Below, one piece after another: positions 1 to 9,610 of a DNA stretch of 64,000 nucleotides (positions are counted from its first letter, which is position 1; each line of letters begins with the position of its first letter). Origin of the DNA: Aureimonas sp. AU22 (GTDB taxonomy: Bacteria > Pseudomonadota > Alphaproteobacteria > Rhizobiales > Rhizobiaceae); the NCBI RefSeq assembly GCF_001463745.1, contig NZ_BBWJ01000043.1, positions 118,510 to 182,509 on the forward strand, written 5' to 3'. The position numbers and the translations under genes are program-made. The notes beneath the pieces are model-generated. The model did no database searches and was not told the DNA's origin. It saw only the letters and a list, made by a program, of their open reading frames with translations.

Positions 1-140
1 TGGTGGACATGGTGGTCCACCGGCACGAGCTGAAGGGGACCATCGCGCGGCTCCTCAAGGTCCTGACCAAGGCGCCGCTGCCGGCCCTGCCGGCGCCGGT
101 GGAGGCCGCGCCGGAGCCGGTTCCGGTCCCGGTCGCCTAA
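1..140 (+). CDS. accD: AccD, acetyl-CoA carboxylase beta subunit (C-terminal end only)
   Basis: Only the last 45 codons are in the window, read from position 3 to the TAA at 138-140. The visible start, VDMVVHRHELKGTIARLL, matches the conserved last helix of the carboxyltransferase beta subunit, which with AccA transfers carboxyl from biotin to acetyl-CoA to make malonyl-CoA for fatty acid synthesis. A Pro/Ala-rich tail follows, common in high-GC relatives. folC starts 8 bp downstream on the same strand, the usual accD-folC pair. The call rests on this short motif and on context. Confidence 0.8.
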   Translation, partial: VDMVVHRHELKGTIARLLKVLTKAPLPALPAPVEAAPEPVPVPVA

Positions 141-148
141 GCGCCGCG

Positions 149-1486
149 ATGAGCGAGACGAGCCTTGCCGCGGCCGAGATCGCACGGCTTCTGGAGCATC
201 TGCCGAAGGGCATCGACCTCGGGCTGGACCGCATCCGCCGCCTCCTGACGACGCTCGGCGAGCCGCAACGCAAGCTCCCGCCGGTGATCCACGTCGCCGG
301 CACGAACGGCAAGGGCTCCACCGTCGCCTTCTCGCGCGCCATCCTGGAAGCGTCCGGCCGGGCCGTTCATGTCCACACCTCGCCCCATCTCGTGGATTGG
401 CGCGAGCGCTACCGGCTGGCCGGGACGGGGGGCGGACGGGGCGCGCTCGTGGCCGACGATCTCCTCGCCGAGACCGTGCGCCGGGCCGCCCTCGCCAACG
501 GGGACGACGCGGTGACCGTGTTCGAGCTCCTCACCGCTGTCGCCTTCCTGCTCTTTTCCGAGCATCCCGCCGACGCGGTGCTTCTGGAGGTCGGCCTCGG
601 CGGGCGGTTCGACGCGACCAACGTCGTGGAACAGCCGGCGGTGACGGCCGTCACCAGCGTGTCTCTCGACCACCAGGCCTATCTCGGCGACCGGGTGGAG
701 CTGATCGCGGCGGAAAAGGCCGGCATCTTCAAGCGGGGATCGCCCGTCGTGATCGGTCCCCAGACCGAGCCGACGGCCCTGGAGGTCCTGCGCGACAAGG
801 CCGCGCGCACCGGTGCGCCCGTTCTCGTCCACGGTCAGGACTTCCACGCCATCAACGAGCGCGGACGCCTCGTCTACCAGGACGACCACGGTCTCCTCGA
901 CCTGCCCCTGCCGCGCCTTCCCGGCCGGCACCAGATCGGCAATGCCGCAACGGCTATCGCGGCGCTGCGAGCGGGCGGCTTCGCGCCGACGCAAGGCGCG
1001 ATCGAGCGCGGCATCGCGTCCGCCGAATGGCCGGGACGCCTGCAGCGCATCACCTCCGGCCCGCTGGTGGCGCTGGCGCCGGACGGCGCCGAAATCTGGC
1101 TGGACGGCGGTCACAATCCCGGCGCCGGCGTCGTCATCGCCGAGGCCATGGCCGACATGGAGGAGCGCGTGCCGCGCCCCCTGGTGCTGATCACCGGCAT
1201 GCTGAACACGAAGGAGCCGGGCGGCTTCTTCGAGGCCTTCGCCGGCATGGCGCGCCATGTCTTCACCGTGCCGATCCGCTCGTCCGATGCGGGCATCGAT
1301 CCGGTGACGCTGGCGGATGCCGCGCTCGAGGCCGGGCTCGACGCGGAACCGGCGGCGGGCGTCTCGGCCGCCATCCGGCGCGTCGCCTCCCATTGGCAGG
1401 GCGGGCCCGCGCCACGCTTCCTGATCTGCGGCTCGCTGTATCTGGCTGGCGACGTCCTCGCAGAAAGCGACCTCGCCCCACGCTGA
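149..1486 (+). CDS. folC: FolC, bifunctional dihydrofolate synthase / folylpolyglutamate synthase
   Basis: This ligase adds glutamate to dihydropteroate and then further glutamates to folates, using ATP, in the cytoplasm. The 445-residue length is normal. The Mur-ligase-type P-loop GTNGKGST lies at residues 51-58, a second conserved block LEVGLGGRFDATN near 150, and the C-terminal domain carries DGGHNPGAG, the family's D-G-[AG]-H-N-P signature. The ATG lies 8 bp after the accD stop, so the two are probably co-transcribed. Transcription should end at the hairpin at 1494-1530. Confidence 0.95.
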   Translation: MSETSLAAAEIARLLEHLPKGIDLGLDRIRRLLTTLGEPQRKLPPVIHVAGTNGKGSTVAFSRAILEASGRAVHVHTSPHLVDWRERYRLAGTGGGRGALVADDLLAETVRRAALANGDDAVTVFELLTAVAFLLFSEHPADAVLLEVGLGGRFDATNVVEQPAVTAVTSVSLDHQAYLGDRVELIAAEKAGIFKRGSPVVIGPQTEPTALEVLRDKAARTGAPVLVHGQDFHAINERGRLVYQDDHGLLDLPLPRLPGRHQIGNAATAIAALRAGGFAPTQGAIERGIASAEWPGRLQRITSGPLVALAPDGAEIWLDGGHNPGAGVVIAEAMADMEERVPRPLVLITGMLNTKEPGGFFEAFAGMARHVFTVPIRSSDAGIDPVTLADAALEAGLDAEPAAGVSAAIRRVASHWQGGPAPRFLICGSLYLAGDVLAESDLAPR

Positions 1487-1493
1487 GACCATG

Positions 1494-1530
1494 AAAAAGC
1501 CCGCGACCGACGGACGGTCGCGGGCTTTTT
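1494..1530. terminator. Bidirectional intrinsic terminator between folC and trxA
   Basis: A perfect 16-bp stem (1494-1509 with 1515-1530) closes on a 5-nt loop. It carries AAAAA on its left edge and TTTTT on its right, so it gives a GC-rich hairpin plus U-tract on both strands. It sits between the convergent folC and trxA genes, as expected for a shared terminator. Confidence 0.95.
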
Positions 1531-1552
1531 CAGGTTTCGAGACGGGAAACGC

Positions 1553-1873
1553 TTAAGCCGCGTTCGAGTTGATCCAGGCGAGGATCTGGCTCTTGGCGGC
1601 GGCACCCACCTTCACCACCGGCTCCTGGCCGGGGTTGAACAGCATCAGGGTGGGGATCGAGCGCACGCCGAACTGGGCGGCGAGATCCGGGTTCTCGTCG
1701 ATATTGACCTTCACGATCGCGACCTTGTCGGTCTCTTCGGAAATCTCCTCGAGGCTCGGCGCGATCATCTTGCAGGGACCGCACCATTCGGCCCAGAAGT
1801 CCACGACGACCGGCTTGCCGGCCTGCAGCACATCGGTCTGGAACGAGGAATTGTCGGTCTTCTTGGTGGCCAT
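1553..1873 (-). CDS. trxA: TrxA, thioredoxin 1
   Basis: This cytoplasmic dithiol-disulfide oxidoreductase donates electrons to ribonucleotide reductase, PAPS reductase and peptide methionine sulfoxide reductases. The 106-residue product has the redox motif WCGPCK with cysteines at 31 and 34, and the cis-proline of RSIPT at 74. I start at the ATG at 1873, giving [10 protein letters not shown] with GGAG six bases upstream; an in-frame start 12 codons earlier adds residues not normal for the family. It follows addA on the same strand after about 130 bp and ends against the two-way terminator. addB-addA-trxA clustering is common in Rhizobiales. Confidence 0.95.
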   Translation of the reverse strand: MATKKTDNSSFQTDVLQAGKPVVVDFWAEWCGPCKMIAPSLEEISEETDKVAIVKVNIDENPDLAAQFGVRSIPTLMLFNPGQEPVVKVGAAAKSQILAWINSNAA

Positions 1874-2001
1874 GGAACGCTCCGGTGCCGCAAGGCTCCG
1901 TGCGGACACCTCGCGCGATGGTTCGAGAAAGAGCCGGCGAAGCTAGAATCGCTCCGTGCGGGCTCCGGGTGCACCATAGGTAGAAGGGAGGAGCGGCCGG
2001 T

Positions 2002-5000
2002 TCAAGCGCCGCCCCCGCCGGCCGTGCTGCGCGCCGCCCGCTCGGCGAGGGCCTCGGTCATGGCGTCCTGCGTCACCTCGATCAGCCGCGGCCCCTCGCT
2101 GTAGAGGAGCGCGGCCCGGATCTGCCGGCCCTTGAAGAGCGGGCGCACCATTTCGGCGTAGAGCGCCAGCTGAAGGACATGGGCGGCGGGAACGCCCGAC
2201 AGCGTTTCGGGAAACGGTCTGTTCGTCTTGTAGTCGAGGATGTGGACGGTCTCCGCCGTCACCGCCAGACGGTCGATCGCGCCGCTGACAGCATAGCGTC
2301 GTCCGCCAAGCTCGATCTCGCCGGCCACCGCGACCTCGGCGCGGTTGCCCGGCGCGAAGTAGGGGGCATAGGCGGGATCGGACAGGATGCCGAGCGCCTG
2401 GGCGGCGATCCCCATGGCGTCCTCCTCGCCCAGCGCCCGTCCTTCGCGAAGCGCATAGGCGTGGGCGGCCGCCTCGCGCTCGGCGGGATCCAGATCGGGC
2501 AGAGCCTGCAGAAGACGGTGGAGAAGAAGGCCGCGCCGGACGCCCGCGCCCGGCCGGGCGGTGGCGCCGAGAACCGGCGAAGACGACAGGGGGCCTGCCT
2601 CGTCCATCGCCGCGAGTTCGATCCGGCTTCCGCCCGAGGCCGTCGAGGGCTGGAGCGGACGGGGAGGCAGTTCCTCGGGATCGAGCTTCGACAGGTCGAG
2701 CGCCCGGAACACCGGTGCCTCCGGCGGCGGTGCGGGCGCGAGGGCCTCGCCTTCCGGCTCCGCACCGAGCCGCCAGCCCAGCGTTTCCCCGGTTGCCGCG
2801 TCCCGGATCTCGCGCCCATGGGGCTTCAAGGCGACTTCCACCCGTTGCAGCCAGGACGCTTCGTCGGGGCCGCGCACGCCGGAGAGACCGCAGACCACCA
2901 GCCGGTCGGCCGCGCGCGTGAGGCCGACATAGAGGAGGCGGCGGTATTCATCCTCCGCGCGCGCCCGCTCGGCCTCACGCAGGGCGCTGACTGCGCTCTC
3001 TCGCGCCGATGTGTCGGGGCACCAGAGGAAGCCCGGCGGCATGCCGGGGGGCAGGCCCGGCATGTCCGTCCATTCCATCAGCTTGGCGCCGTGCGAATGG
3101 CTGAACGGGGCGGAGCCGGGGTCGACCAGGAAGACGACCGGCGCTTCCAGCCCCTTGGAGGCGTGCGTCGTCATGATGCGGACCTCGCCGCGACCGTGCT
3201 CCATCTCCCGCTTGATCTCGGGGGGCGAGGCGGCGAGATCGGCAAGGAACGCCTCCAGCCCGCCGCGCCCGGCCTGCTCCTCGGCCAGCGCCAGATCGAG
3301 GAACGCGTCCACCACGTCGCCGGCGTCGCGACCGAGCCGGGCGACGAGCCGGGCGCGGCCCTCCTCGGGGCCGAGGATGCGGGCGAAGAAGGTGAACACG
3401 GTCTCGAAGCCCGCGCGGCGGCGCAGTTCCTCCAGCCGGTCGAAGGCTTTCGCCGCCTTCTCGCGGAGTTTCTCGCGCGCGGGCCCTGGGACGAAGTCCG
3501 GGATGCGCTCGGCCCCGCCGGGGCGGGCGAGGCGCCGGAGCGCAAAATAAAGCGCTTCCGGTTGCTTGGCACCGCGACGCGACAGGGCGAGCGCCATCAG
3601 CTCGTCGTCGGTGAAGCCGAAGAGGGGGCTCTTGAGGCATGCCGCCAGCGAAAGCTCGTCCTCGGTGTTGGAAACGGTGCGGCCGAGGGCCGCGAGATCG
3701 GCCACCGCGATATGGTCGGTGATCACGAGCCGGTCGGCCCCGGCGACGCGGATGCCGGCCTTGCGCAGCGCGGCACCCATGGCCGCGACGAAGCCGGAGC
3801 GCTTGCGCACGAGAATGAGGACGTCGCCGGCATCGAGCGGGCGTACCGTGCCCTTCACCCGGATCGGGCGGCCAAGCCATTCGCCGATGCGAGCGGCGAT
3901 GCGGGCGGCCAGGCGATGGGCGGGCGAAGATTCGGGCTGAAGATCGACCGGCGTCAGCCAGTCCTCGTGCTGCGGCACGGTAGCGGGCGCGACCACCGGC
4001 CAGACCTCGATCAGGCCGGGATCGGCCGATCGCGTGGAAACGTGGACGGGCGGGCCTTCCTCCGACTGGAGGCCGCGCCGGTCGGCGGGGTCGGCGAAGA
4101 CTTGATCGACGGCGCGGAGGATGTCGGGCACCGAGCGAAAGGACTGGTGCAGCTCGACGCGCGCGAAGGGACGCTCTCCTCCTTCCGCGAGCGAACGCAG
4201 GTACTCGCGCTCACGCGCGAACATTTCCGGCGAGGCGCCCTGGAACGAGTAGATCGACTGCTTCTCGTCGCCGACGGCGAACACTGTGCGCGGCCGGACG
4301 CTAGCCGAGGCGCCGGCGAAGAACTCCTCCACAAGCTGGCGCACGACCTGCCACTGGCGGGGGCTCGTGTCCTGCGCCTCGTCGACCAGTACGTGGTCGA
4401 TGCCCTGGTCGAGTTTGAAATGCACCCAGGCCGAGGCTTCCGCCCGCAGGAGAAGATCGGCGGTGCGCACGATCAGGTCCTCGAAGTCGAGCCGACCCCG
4501 CCGCCGCTTGAGGCTCGCATAGTCCGCCTCCAGCTTCTCGGCGATCGTGAGCGCCGCGCCGCTGGCGCGCGCAAGCCGCAAGGTCGCCAGTCGCTCGCGC
4601 CGCTCCTCGAGAAACTCCGCCAGCGTTTCCAGGCGTTCCTCGAAGTCGGCGAAGGCGCCGGCAACCGCTTTGGTGGCGACGCTTGACGCCTTGTAGCGCC
4701 CGCCATCGGCCTTGAAGACGACGGAGCACAGGGCGGCAAAACGCGCGTCCGGCGTCTCGGCCCCGTCCACATCGGCGATCTTCGCCGCGAGCTTCGCGTC
4801 GGTCGCCTTGCCGCTCCGGGTGGCGGCCTCGGCGAGCGCCTCGCGGAAGCTCTCCTCGAAGCCCGGCGGATCGATCGCGGCTGCGAGCGCGTCGGCCTCC
4901 GTCTCGCCCGGCCTGAGGCCGAGCGCCCGGCGAAGGCGCTCCTCCGCCGCCTCGCGCCCCCCCGTCGCCTCCAGATGCCGGCGTAGCCGGTCGCGGCGCC

Positions 5001-5628
5001 CGACGATTTCCGAGAGCAGCGCGTCGAGGCCCCACTCGCCCGACATGGACAGGGCATCGGCGAAGGCGCGGGCGATCGCGGCGTCCTCCGCGTCCTGGCC
5101 GCCGGGGTCGTCGGGGCGAGTGCTCGCTCCCGAGATCAGAATGCGCCGGGCCTCGGCAAGGAGAAGGGCGCTTTCCGTCTCGTCCATCACCTCGAAATGG
5201 CCGGGAATGTTGGCTTCCAGCGGGAACTGGTGGAGCACCGCCTCGCAGAAGGCGTGGATGGTCTGGATCTTGAGGCCGCCCGGCGCTTCCAGCGCGCGCG
5301 CGAAGAGGCGGCGCGCCTCGGCGAGGCGCTCGCGCGACGGGCGGCGCCGATCCAGCGCCTCGATGGCCTTCGAGAGTGTCTCCTCGTCCGTCACCGCCCA
5401 GTGCGACAGGCGCCCGAAGACGCGCGTCTGCATCTCGGCCGCCGCTGCCTTGGTGTAGGTGAGGCACAGGATCTTCGATGGCTCGGCACCGGCCAGGAGC
5501 AGGCGCACGACGCGCTCGGTCAGGACGTGCGTCTTGCCGGATCCGGCGTTGGCCGCCACGAACACCGAGCGCGCGGGGTCGGAGGCGATGCGCTGCGCCT
5601 CGATCGTGGCGGGAAGGACCTCGCTCAT
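2002..5628 (-). CDS. addA: AddA, helicase-nuclease subunit of the AddAB double-strand-break repair enzyme
   Basis: AddA is the UvrD-type 3'-5' helicase subunit with a C-terminal RecB-family nuclease. With AddB it resects DNA ends for RecA loading, the alphaproteobacterial counterpart of RecBCD. The product is 1208 residues. Walker A AANAGSGKT is at 25-33, the Walker B-like VDEAQDTSPRQW follows, and the nuclease core ILDYKTNRPF lies about 100 residues from the end. The start is the ATG at 5628 (MSEVLPATIEAQ), which overlaps the addB stop by 4 bp. The same frame is open further upstream inside addB, but that part is only an out-of-frame reading of addB. Confidence 0.96.
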   Translation of the reverse strand: MSEVLPATIEAQRIASDPARSVFVAANAGSGKTHVLTERVVRLLLAGAEPSKILCLTYTKAAAAEMQTRVFGRLSHWAVTDEETLSKAIEALDRRRPSRERLAEARRLFARALEAPGGLKIQTIHAFCEAVLHQFPLEANIPGHFEVMDETESALLLAEARRILISGASTRPDDPGGQDAEDAAIARAFADALSMSGEWGLDALLSEIVGRRDRLRRHLEATGGREAAEERLRRALGLRPGETEADALAAAIDPPGFEESFREALAEAATRSGKATDAKLAAKIADVDGAETPDARFAALCSVVFKADGGRYKASSVATKAVAGAFADFEERLETLAEFLEERRERLATLRLARASGAALTIAEKLEADYASLKRRRGRLDFEDLIVRTADLLLRAEASAWVHFKLDQGIDHVLVDEAQDTSPRQWQVVRQLVEEFFAGASASVRPRTVFAVGDEKQSIYSFQGASPEMFAREREYLRSLAEGGERPFARVELHQSFRSVPDILRAVDQVFADPADRRGLQSEEGPPVHVSTRSADPGLIEVWPVVAPATVPQHEDWLTPVDLQPESSPAHRLAARIAARIGEWLGRPIRVKGTVRPLDAGDVLILVRKRSGFVAAMGAALRKAGIRVAGADRLVITDHIAVADLAALGRTVSNTEDELSLAACLKSPLFGFTDDELMALALSRRGAKQPEALYFALRRLARPGGAERIPDFVPGPAREKLREKAAKAFDRLEELRRRAGFETVFTFFARILGPEEGRARLVARLGRDAGDVVDAFLDLALAEEQAGRGGLEAFLADLAASPPEIKREMEHGRGEVRIMTTHASKGLEAPVVFLVDPGSAPFSHSHGAKLMEWTDMPGLPPGMPPGFLWCPDTSARESAVSALREAERARAEDEYRRLLYVGLTRAADRLVVCGLSGVRGPDEASWLQRVEVALKPHGREIRDAATGETLGWRLGAEPEGEALAPAPPPEAPVFRALDLSKLDPEELPPRPLQPSTASGGSRIELAAMDEAGPLSSSPVLGATARPGAGVRRGLLLHRLLQALPDLDPAEREAAAHAYALREGRALGEEDAMGIAAQALGILSDPAYAPYFAPGNRAEVAVAGEIELGGRRYAVSGAIDRLAVTAETVHILDYKTNRPFPETLSGVPAAHVLQLALYAEMVRPLFKGRQIRAALLYSEGPRLIEVTQDAMTEALAERAARSTAGGGGA

Positions 5629-8600
5629 TCCGCCGCCTCGTCGTCGCCCGCACCAGCGGCCGTCCATTCCCGCGCGCGGGCGAGATGGTCGTAGGGGCCG
5701 GAGAAATCGCCTGCCTGGAAGGGCCGCGCGCGCGACAGGTATCCCCGGTTCGGGTCGCGATAGGCCGACGCCAGGCCGCGGAAGGCGGCAAGGGCGGCGT
5801 CGGAGAGATCGTCCCCCGATTGCGGCTCGCCGGTCCGGCCGCCGTTGTGGGCAAGGCGCTCCTCGTAGAACTCGCGCTCGCGCAGGCGAACGTAGAGGAG
5901 GTCGCGGACGGAGGCGGCGGGTCCGAGCTTGTCGAAACCGCCGAGCTTGGCCATCGCCCCTTCCAGCGGCAATTGCGGGCTGAGCAGCGTGCGCGCCTGT
6001 TTCACGGAGGGGTTGGTGCCGGTCTTGTAGTCGATGATTTCCACCGAGCCGTCGCGCATCCGGTCGATGCGGTCGGCATAGCCATGGAAGCCGACGCCGA
6101 GCGCCGGAAGGTCGTAGCGCCCCTGAACCTCCGTCAGCCGCTCTGCCACACCCGGCGCGCGCTCGCGCTCCCACGCGATCATGTTGGTGGCCAGCGTCTC
6201 CATGCGCGGCCACCAGATGGCCTCGATCTCGGGCGGCAGGGCGGCGCGGTCGAACTCTTCGCGCGCGATGGCGAGCAACGCGTCGCGCGCTTCGGCGGCC
6301 GCGGGATCGCTTCCTTCGGCGACGAAGCGATGGAGGATGGCGTGGTAGAGATCGCCGCGTTCCGGCGCGCCCGGCGCGCGGATCATCTCGGGCAGCGGGT
6401 CGAGGCGGAGCACGCGCCGGGCGAAGACCGCATAAGGGTCGCGCACCAGCGTCTCCACCTCCGTGAACGAGTGGCGCACGGGGCGCGCCTCCAGCGGGGG
6501 GCGGGGGGCCGGGCGGGGGGCGGGGGCTTCCGCGGGCCGCTCGTCGAGGCGACGGGCGTGATGGAGATAGGTCTCGCCTCGCTGTCGCAGAGCCTTCGCC
6601 CCGTCCGGGCCCGCCAGCGTGAGGATGCGCTGGAGCCAGCGCGAGGGGATGGCCGGCGCGCCGCCCGCCCGGTGCGAGCGCCCCAGAAGCACGCGCCGGC
6701 AGCCGAGCGCCATCCAGATGTCGTGCGCCGCCAGTCCGATGCGCCGCTCCGGCGGATCGAGGTCGATCTCCGAACGCATGATCCGCGACAGGAACGCGTC
6801 GGATCGCGCGGTGCCGGGCCACGTGCCTTCGTTGAGGCCGCCGAGGATCATCACGTCGACGCTCTGCAACCGCGCTTCCAGCGCGCCCCAGACGAAGACG
6901 CGCTGCGAAAGGCCGCCGCGCGGGCGCACGTTGATCGAACGCATCAGTGCCAGCGCCACGTCGGGCAGCTCGGGCGCACGGAAGGCGAAGCCGGTCTCGG
7001 GCGCGGCCACCCAGCCGCGCAGCATGTCGCGCAGCGCAACGCCTGCTTCCTCCGAATACAGCGGCGTCGGGGTGCCGTCCTCATCGCTCGCCAGCGCTTC
7101 CAGGACGCGGGTCAGGCAGATGGCGTAGTCGGCCAGTTCCTGCTCGCCGCCGTCGCGCAGACCCGATAGCGGTCGGAGCGCCGCCTCCAGCCGTTCGGCG
7201 AGGCTTTGCGCCGCGTCGCGATCCTCCTCCGGCACAAGCCGGACCGGACGCGGTGCCCGGCCATCGACGGCCTCCGCCGCCGTTCGACGCTCTGCGAAGA
7301 GGGCGGCGAGTTTGGCCCCGTCGGCCACGCCACAACCGCCCCGCAGCGCGATCAGCTCGATCGTGCGCGCCGCCTCGCGCGCCCGTCCCGGCGACAGCCC
7401 GAGCCGGAGGAGGGGGTGCTTGAGGAGGGACAGAAGCGTGATCGGATCGCCCGGCTCGAGCGCCACCGAGAGCGCCAGGAGGCAGAAGGTGCCGGGCGCC
7501 GTCGCATGGAGCGGACGGCCGGCGGAATCGTTGGCGGCGACGCCGAAGCGCTCCAGCTCGGCCGAGACGCGTCGGGCGAGGTTGCGGTCGGGCGTCGTCA
7601 ACGCCACCGTGGCGGCGGGGTCCGCGAGGGCGTCGCGGATCGCGACCGCGATCGCCAGGGCCTCCTCCCGCTCGTCCGCGGCCTCGATCAGTTCGAGCCC
7701 GTCCAGGGCCTCGCCGCCATGGCGACGGCTCGCCTCGGCCCAGACGTCCGTGGTCTCGGCCGGGCGCAGCGCGTCCGACAGGAATTTTTCTCGCGCCAAA
7801 AGGGGGTGGCCCTTGTCGGGGCACAGGAGTTCGATGCCGGCCCGCTCCACCAGGAGCCCTTGCAGGATGCGCTTCAGCGCATGCTGCGGGTGGCCGGGCG
7901 CCGCAATGGAGCGAGAGCGGTCGATCGCGTCGAAGCTCGGCGCGTCGAGATGGCAGTCGACCCCCGGCAGGATCACCGCCCCGTTGGGCAGGCCCGCGAC
8001 CGCACGCAGGAAGCGCAGCGTCGACGGTGCCGTTGCGGTCGAGCCCGCCACGATGATCGGCCCTCGCGAGCCGCTTGTCGTCAGGCGCTTGGCCTCGGCA
8101 TCGAACCAGCGCTTGCGCAGGGTCGCCCGGTCCTCCACGCCGCGGTCCGCAAGGATCGCCGGCCACTGCTCCGACAGGATCGACAGGAAGGTCAGCGTCA
8201 GCTGCCACCATTCGGCGAGGCGGTCGGGCGCCAGACCCGTCAGCTTGTGGAGGCCCGCCTCCTCCGTCACCACCTCGTCGAGGAAGACGCAAAGGTCCTC
8301 GGCCGAATACAGGGCATCGGCGGCTGAGGCCGGAAGCACGATCTCCTCGTCCGTCAGCACGCGCAACGCATGCCGGTTCAGGCCGTCCTTCCAGAAGCGC
8401 ACGAGCCGTGCGAGGAGGAGATGGCGCTCCAGCGGGTCCATGGCCGGTGCGAGTGTCTCTTCGAGCCCCACGAAGGCCGCGCCCTCGTCGGCTTCGGCGA
8501 GCGTGCGGATCGAGGGCAGGATTGCCGAACCGCCCCCCATCGCTCGGGCGAACTCGCCCGCCAGCGAGCGCGCCGCGCGCCGTGTCGGCACCAGGATCGT

Positions 8601-8729
8601 CAGCCCGGCCAGCGCCAGCGGATCTGCGGTGAAGTCCTCGCCCGGCAGGAAGCGCCCGTCGAGGACGCCGCGCGCCAGCGTCGGCAAAAAGGGCAGGGCG
8701 GGGGCGATGGAGAAAACACGCGACGGCAT
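5625..8729 (-). CDS. addB: AddB, AddAB helicase-nuclease subunit, alphaproteobacterial type
   Basis: AddB is the partner of AddA: an inactivated-helicase scaffold with a RecB-type nuclease that degrades the other strand. The 1034-residue product starts at the ATG at 8729 (MPSRVFSIAPALPF); a longer start adds 15 residues read from low-complexity DNA. The nuclease core VEIIDYKTGTNPS is near the C-terminus. There is no Walker A P-loop at the N-terminus, where LTILVPTRRAARSL stands instead, and the C-terminus lacks the cysteine cluster that binds an Fe-S centre in Bacillus AddB. Both absences suit the alphaproteobacterial subtype. It overlaps addA by 4 bp. Confidence 0.93.
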   Translation of the reverse strand: MPSRVFSIAPALPFLPTLARGVLDGRFLPGEDFTADPLALAGLTILVPTRRAARSLAGEFARAMGGGSAILPSIRTLAEADEGAAFVGLEETLAPAMDPLERHLLLARLVRFWKDGLNRHALRVLTDEEIVLPASAADALYSAEDLCVFLDEVVTEEAGLHKLTGLAPDRLAEWWQLTLTFLSILSEQWPAILADRGVEDRATLRKRWFDAEAKRLTTSGSRGPIIVAGSTATAPSTLRFLRAVAGLPNGAVILPGVDCHLDAPSFDAIDRSRSIAAPGHPQHALKRILQGLLVERAGIELLCPDKGHPLLAREKFLSDALRPAETTDVWAEASRRHGGEALDGLELIEAADEREEALAIAVAIRDALADPAATVALTTPDRNLARRVSAELERFGVAANDSAGRPLHATAPGTFCLLALSVALEPGDPITLLSLLKHPLLRLGLSPGRAREAARTIELIALRGGCGVADGAKLAALFAERRTAAEAVDGRAPRPVRLVPEEDRDAAQSLAERLEAALRPLSGLRDGGEQELADYAICLTRVLEALASDEDGTPTPLYSEEAGVALRDMLRGWVAAPETGFAFRAPELPDVALALMRSINVRPRGGLSQRVFVWGALEARLQSVDVMILGGLNEGTWPGTARSDAFLSRIMRSEIDLDPPERRIGLAAHDIWMALGCRRVLLGRSHRAGGAPAIPSRWLQRILTLAGPDGAKALRQRGETYLHHARRLDERPAEAPAPRPAPRPPLEARPVRHSFTEVETLVRDPYAVFARRVLRLDPLPEMIRAPGAPERGDLYHAILHRFVAEGSDPAAAEARDALLAIAREEFDRAALPPEIEAIWWPRMETLATNMIAWERERAPGVAERLTEVQGRYDLPALGVGFHGYADRIDRMRDGSVEIIDYKTGTNPSVKQARTLLSPQLPLEGAMAKLGGFDKLGPAASVRDLLYVRLREREFYEERLAHNGGRTGEPQSGDDLSDAALAAFRGLASAYRDPNRGYLSRARPFQAGDFSGPYDHLARAREWTAAGAGDDEAAE

Positions 8730-8755
8730 CGCAGGCACCCTAGCCGAAGGGGATG

Positions 8756-8808
8756 GCGGGGTTCCACCCCGCACCCCGCCAGGGGAAATGATTTCCCCTG
8801 GACCCCTC
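8756..8808. repeat. REP-like intergenic palindromic element
   Basis: The 110-bp gap between the murU-like gene and addB holds a compound inverted repeat. Its core is a perfect 10-bp stem (8779-8788 with 8792-8801) around a 3-nt loop, flanked by GC-rich arms that can also pair. The layout resembles dispersed REP-type palindromes between genes in high-GC alphaproteobacteria. I found no second copy in this window, so repeat status is inferred. In RNA it would be a strong hairpin between the two genes, without a U-tract. Confidence 0.5.
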
Positions 8809-8839
8809 CACTGTTGGGGGAGGCGCCAGGCCCACTGAT

Positions 8840-9610
8840 CTACGCGCGCTCCGCTCGTGTCGCGCTGGCGGCAAACGCGGCTTCGGCCTCGGCGATGGCG
8901 CGGGGCGTGCCGACGGTGATCCAGAGGCCGTCGAGGCGCACGCCGAAGAGGCGCTCATTCTCGATCGAGCGGTCGAAGACGCGGTTGAGGGAGAAGGTCT
9001 CTTCGGGGAGGTCGCGGAAGAGATCGGGCTTCAGGATCGCGGCGCCGGCATAGATGAAGGGGCTCATGTCGCGCTCGGCGACGCGGCGCAGGCGGCCCTC
9101 GCGGTCCATGGTGAAGTCGCCGCGCCCTTCGTAGCCGGTGGCCTGACGCATTTCGGCGATCAGAAGCGAGATGTCGGCCTCGTCCGGGTTCCAGAGATCG
9201 GCGAGGAGGTCGAGGTTGTCGCGGTAGCCGTCGATCCAGAACGTGTCGGAATTGATGAGGTAGAACGGATCGTCACCGAGAAGCGGCAGGGCGCGCACGA
9301 TGCCGCCGCCCGATTCCAGGAGCTTGTCGGTCTCGTCGGACACGAGCACGTCCATGTCGCGGCGCTTGCGCAGGTGCGCGCGCATCAGGTCGGCCATGTA
9401 GTGGACGTTGACGACGACGCGCTCGACGCCGTTGCGGGCGAGCGCGTCGAGCCCGTAGTCGATCAGCGCCTTGCCGCGGATTTCGACGAGGGGCTTCGGG
9501 ATCGTCGAGGTGATGGGGCGCATGCGCTTGCCGAGGCCCGCGGCGAGGATCATCGCGGTCTTGGGCTTCTGCGAGCGGGGCGGGCGGGCAGCGATGGGAC
9601 GGGCGTTCAC
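8840..9610 (-). CDS. murU: MurU-like sugar-1-phosphate nucleotidyltransferase
   Basis: This NTP-transferase-fold protein probably makes UDP-MurNAc from MurNAc-1-phosphate, the second step of the AmgK-MurU cell-wall recycling route described in Pseudomonas. The nucleotide-binding start AMILAAGLGKRMRPIT and IPKPLVEI are near the N-terminus. I use the GTG at 9610, whose last two bases overlap the TGA of the upstream kinase fusion (GTGA junction), giving 256 residues; a longer frame from 9658 would run deep into that gene. Overlap with an AmgK-type kinase supports MurU over other NDP-sugar pyrophosphorylases, but substrate is inferred from context. Confidence 0.8.
   Translation of the reverse strand: MNARPIAARPPRSQKPKTAMILAAGLGKRMRPITSTIPKPLVEIRGKALIDYGLDALARNGVERVVVNVHYMADLMRAHLRKRRDMDVLVSDETDKLLESGGGIVRALPLLGDDPFYLINSDTFWIDGYRDNLDLLADLWNPDEADISLLIAEMRQATGYEGRGDFTMDREGRLRRVAERDMSPFIYAGAAILKPDLFRDLPEETFSLNRVFDRSIENERLFGVRLDGLWITVGTPRAIAEAEAAFAASATRAERA

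Noticed and set aside
2179..4686. 835-codon open frame on the plus strand opposite addA
   Set aside because: It is the antisense shadow of a high-GC coding region: no family motif, Arg/Gly/Ala-rich composition, and the minus-strand AddA has clear motifs across the same span. The same holds for the long antisense frames opposite folC, lnt/praR, mutS, glnD and nusA.
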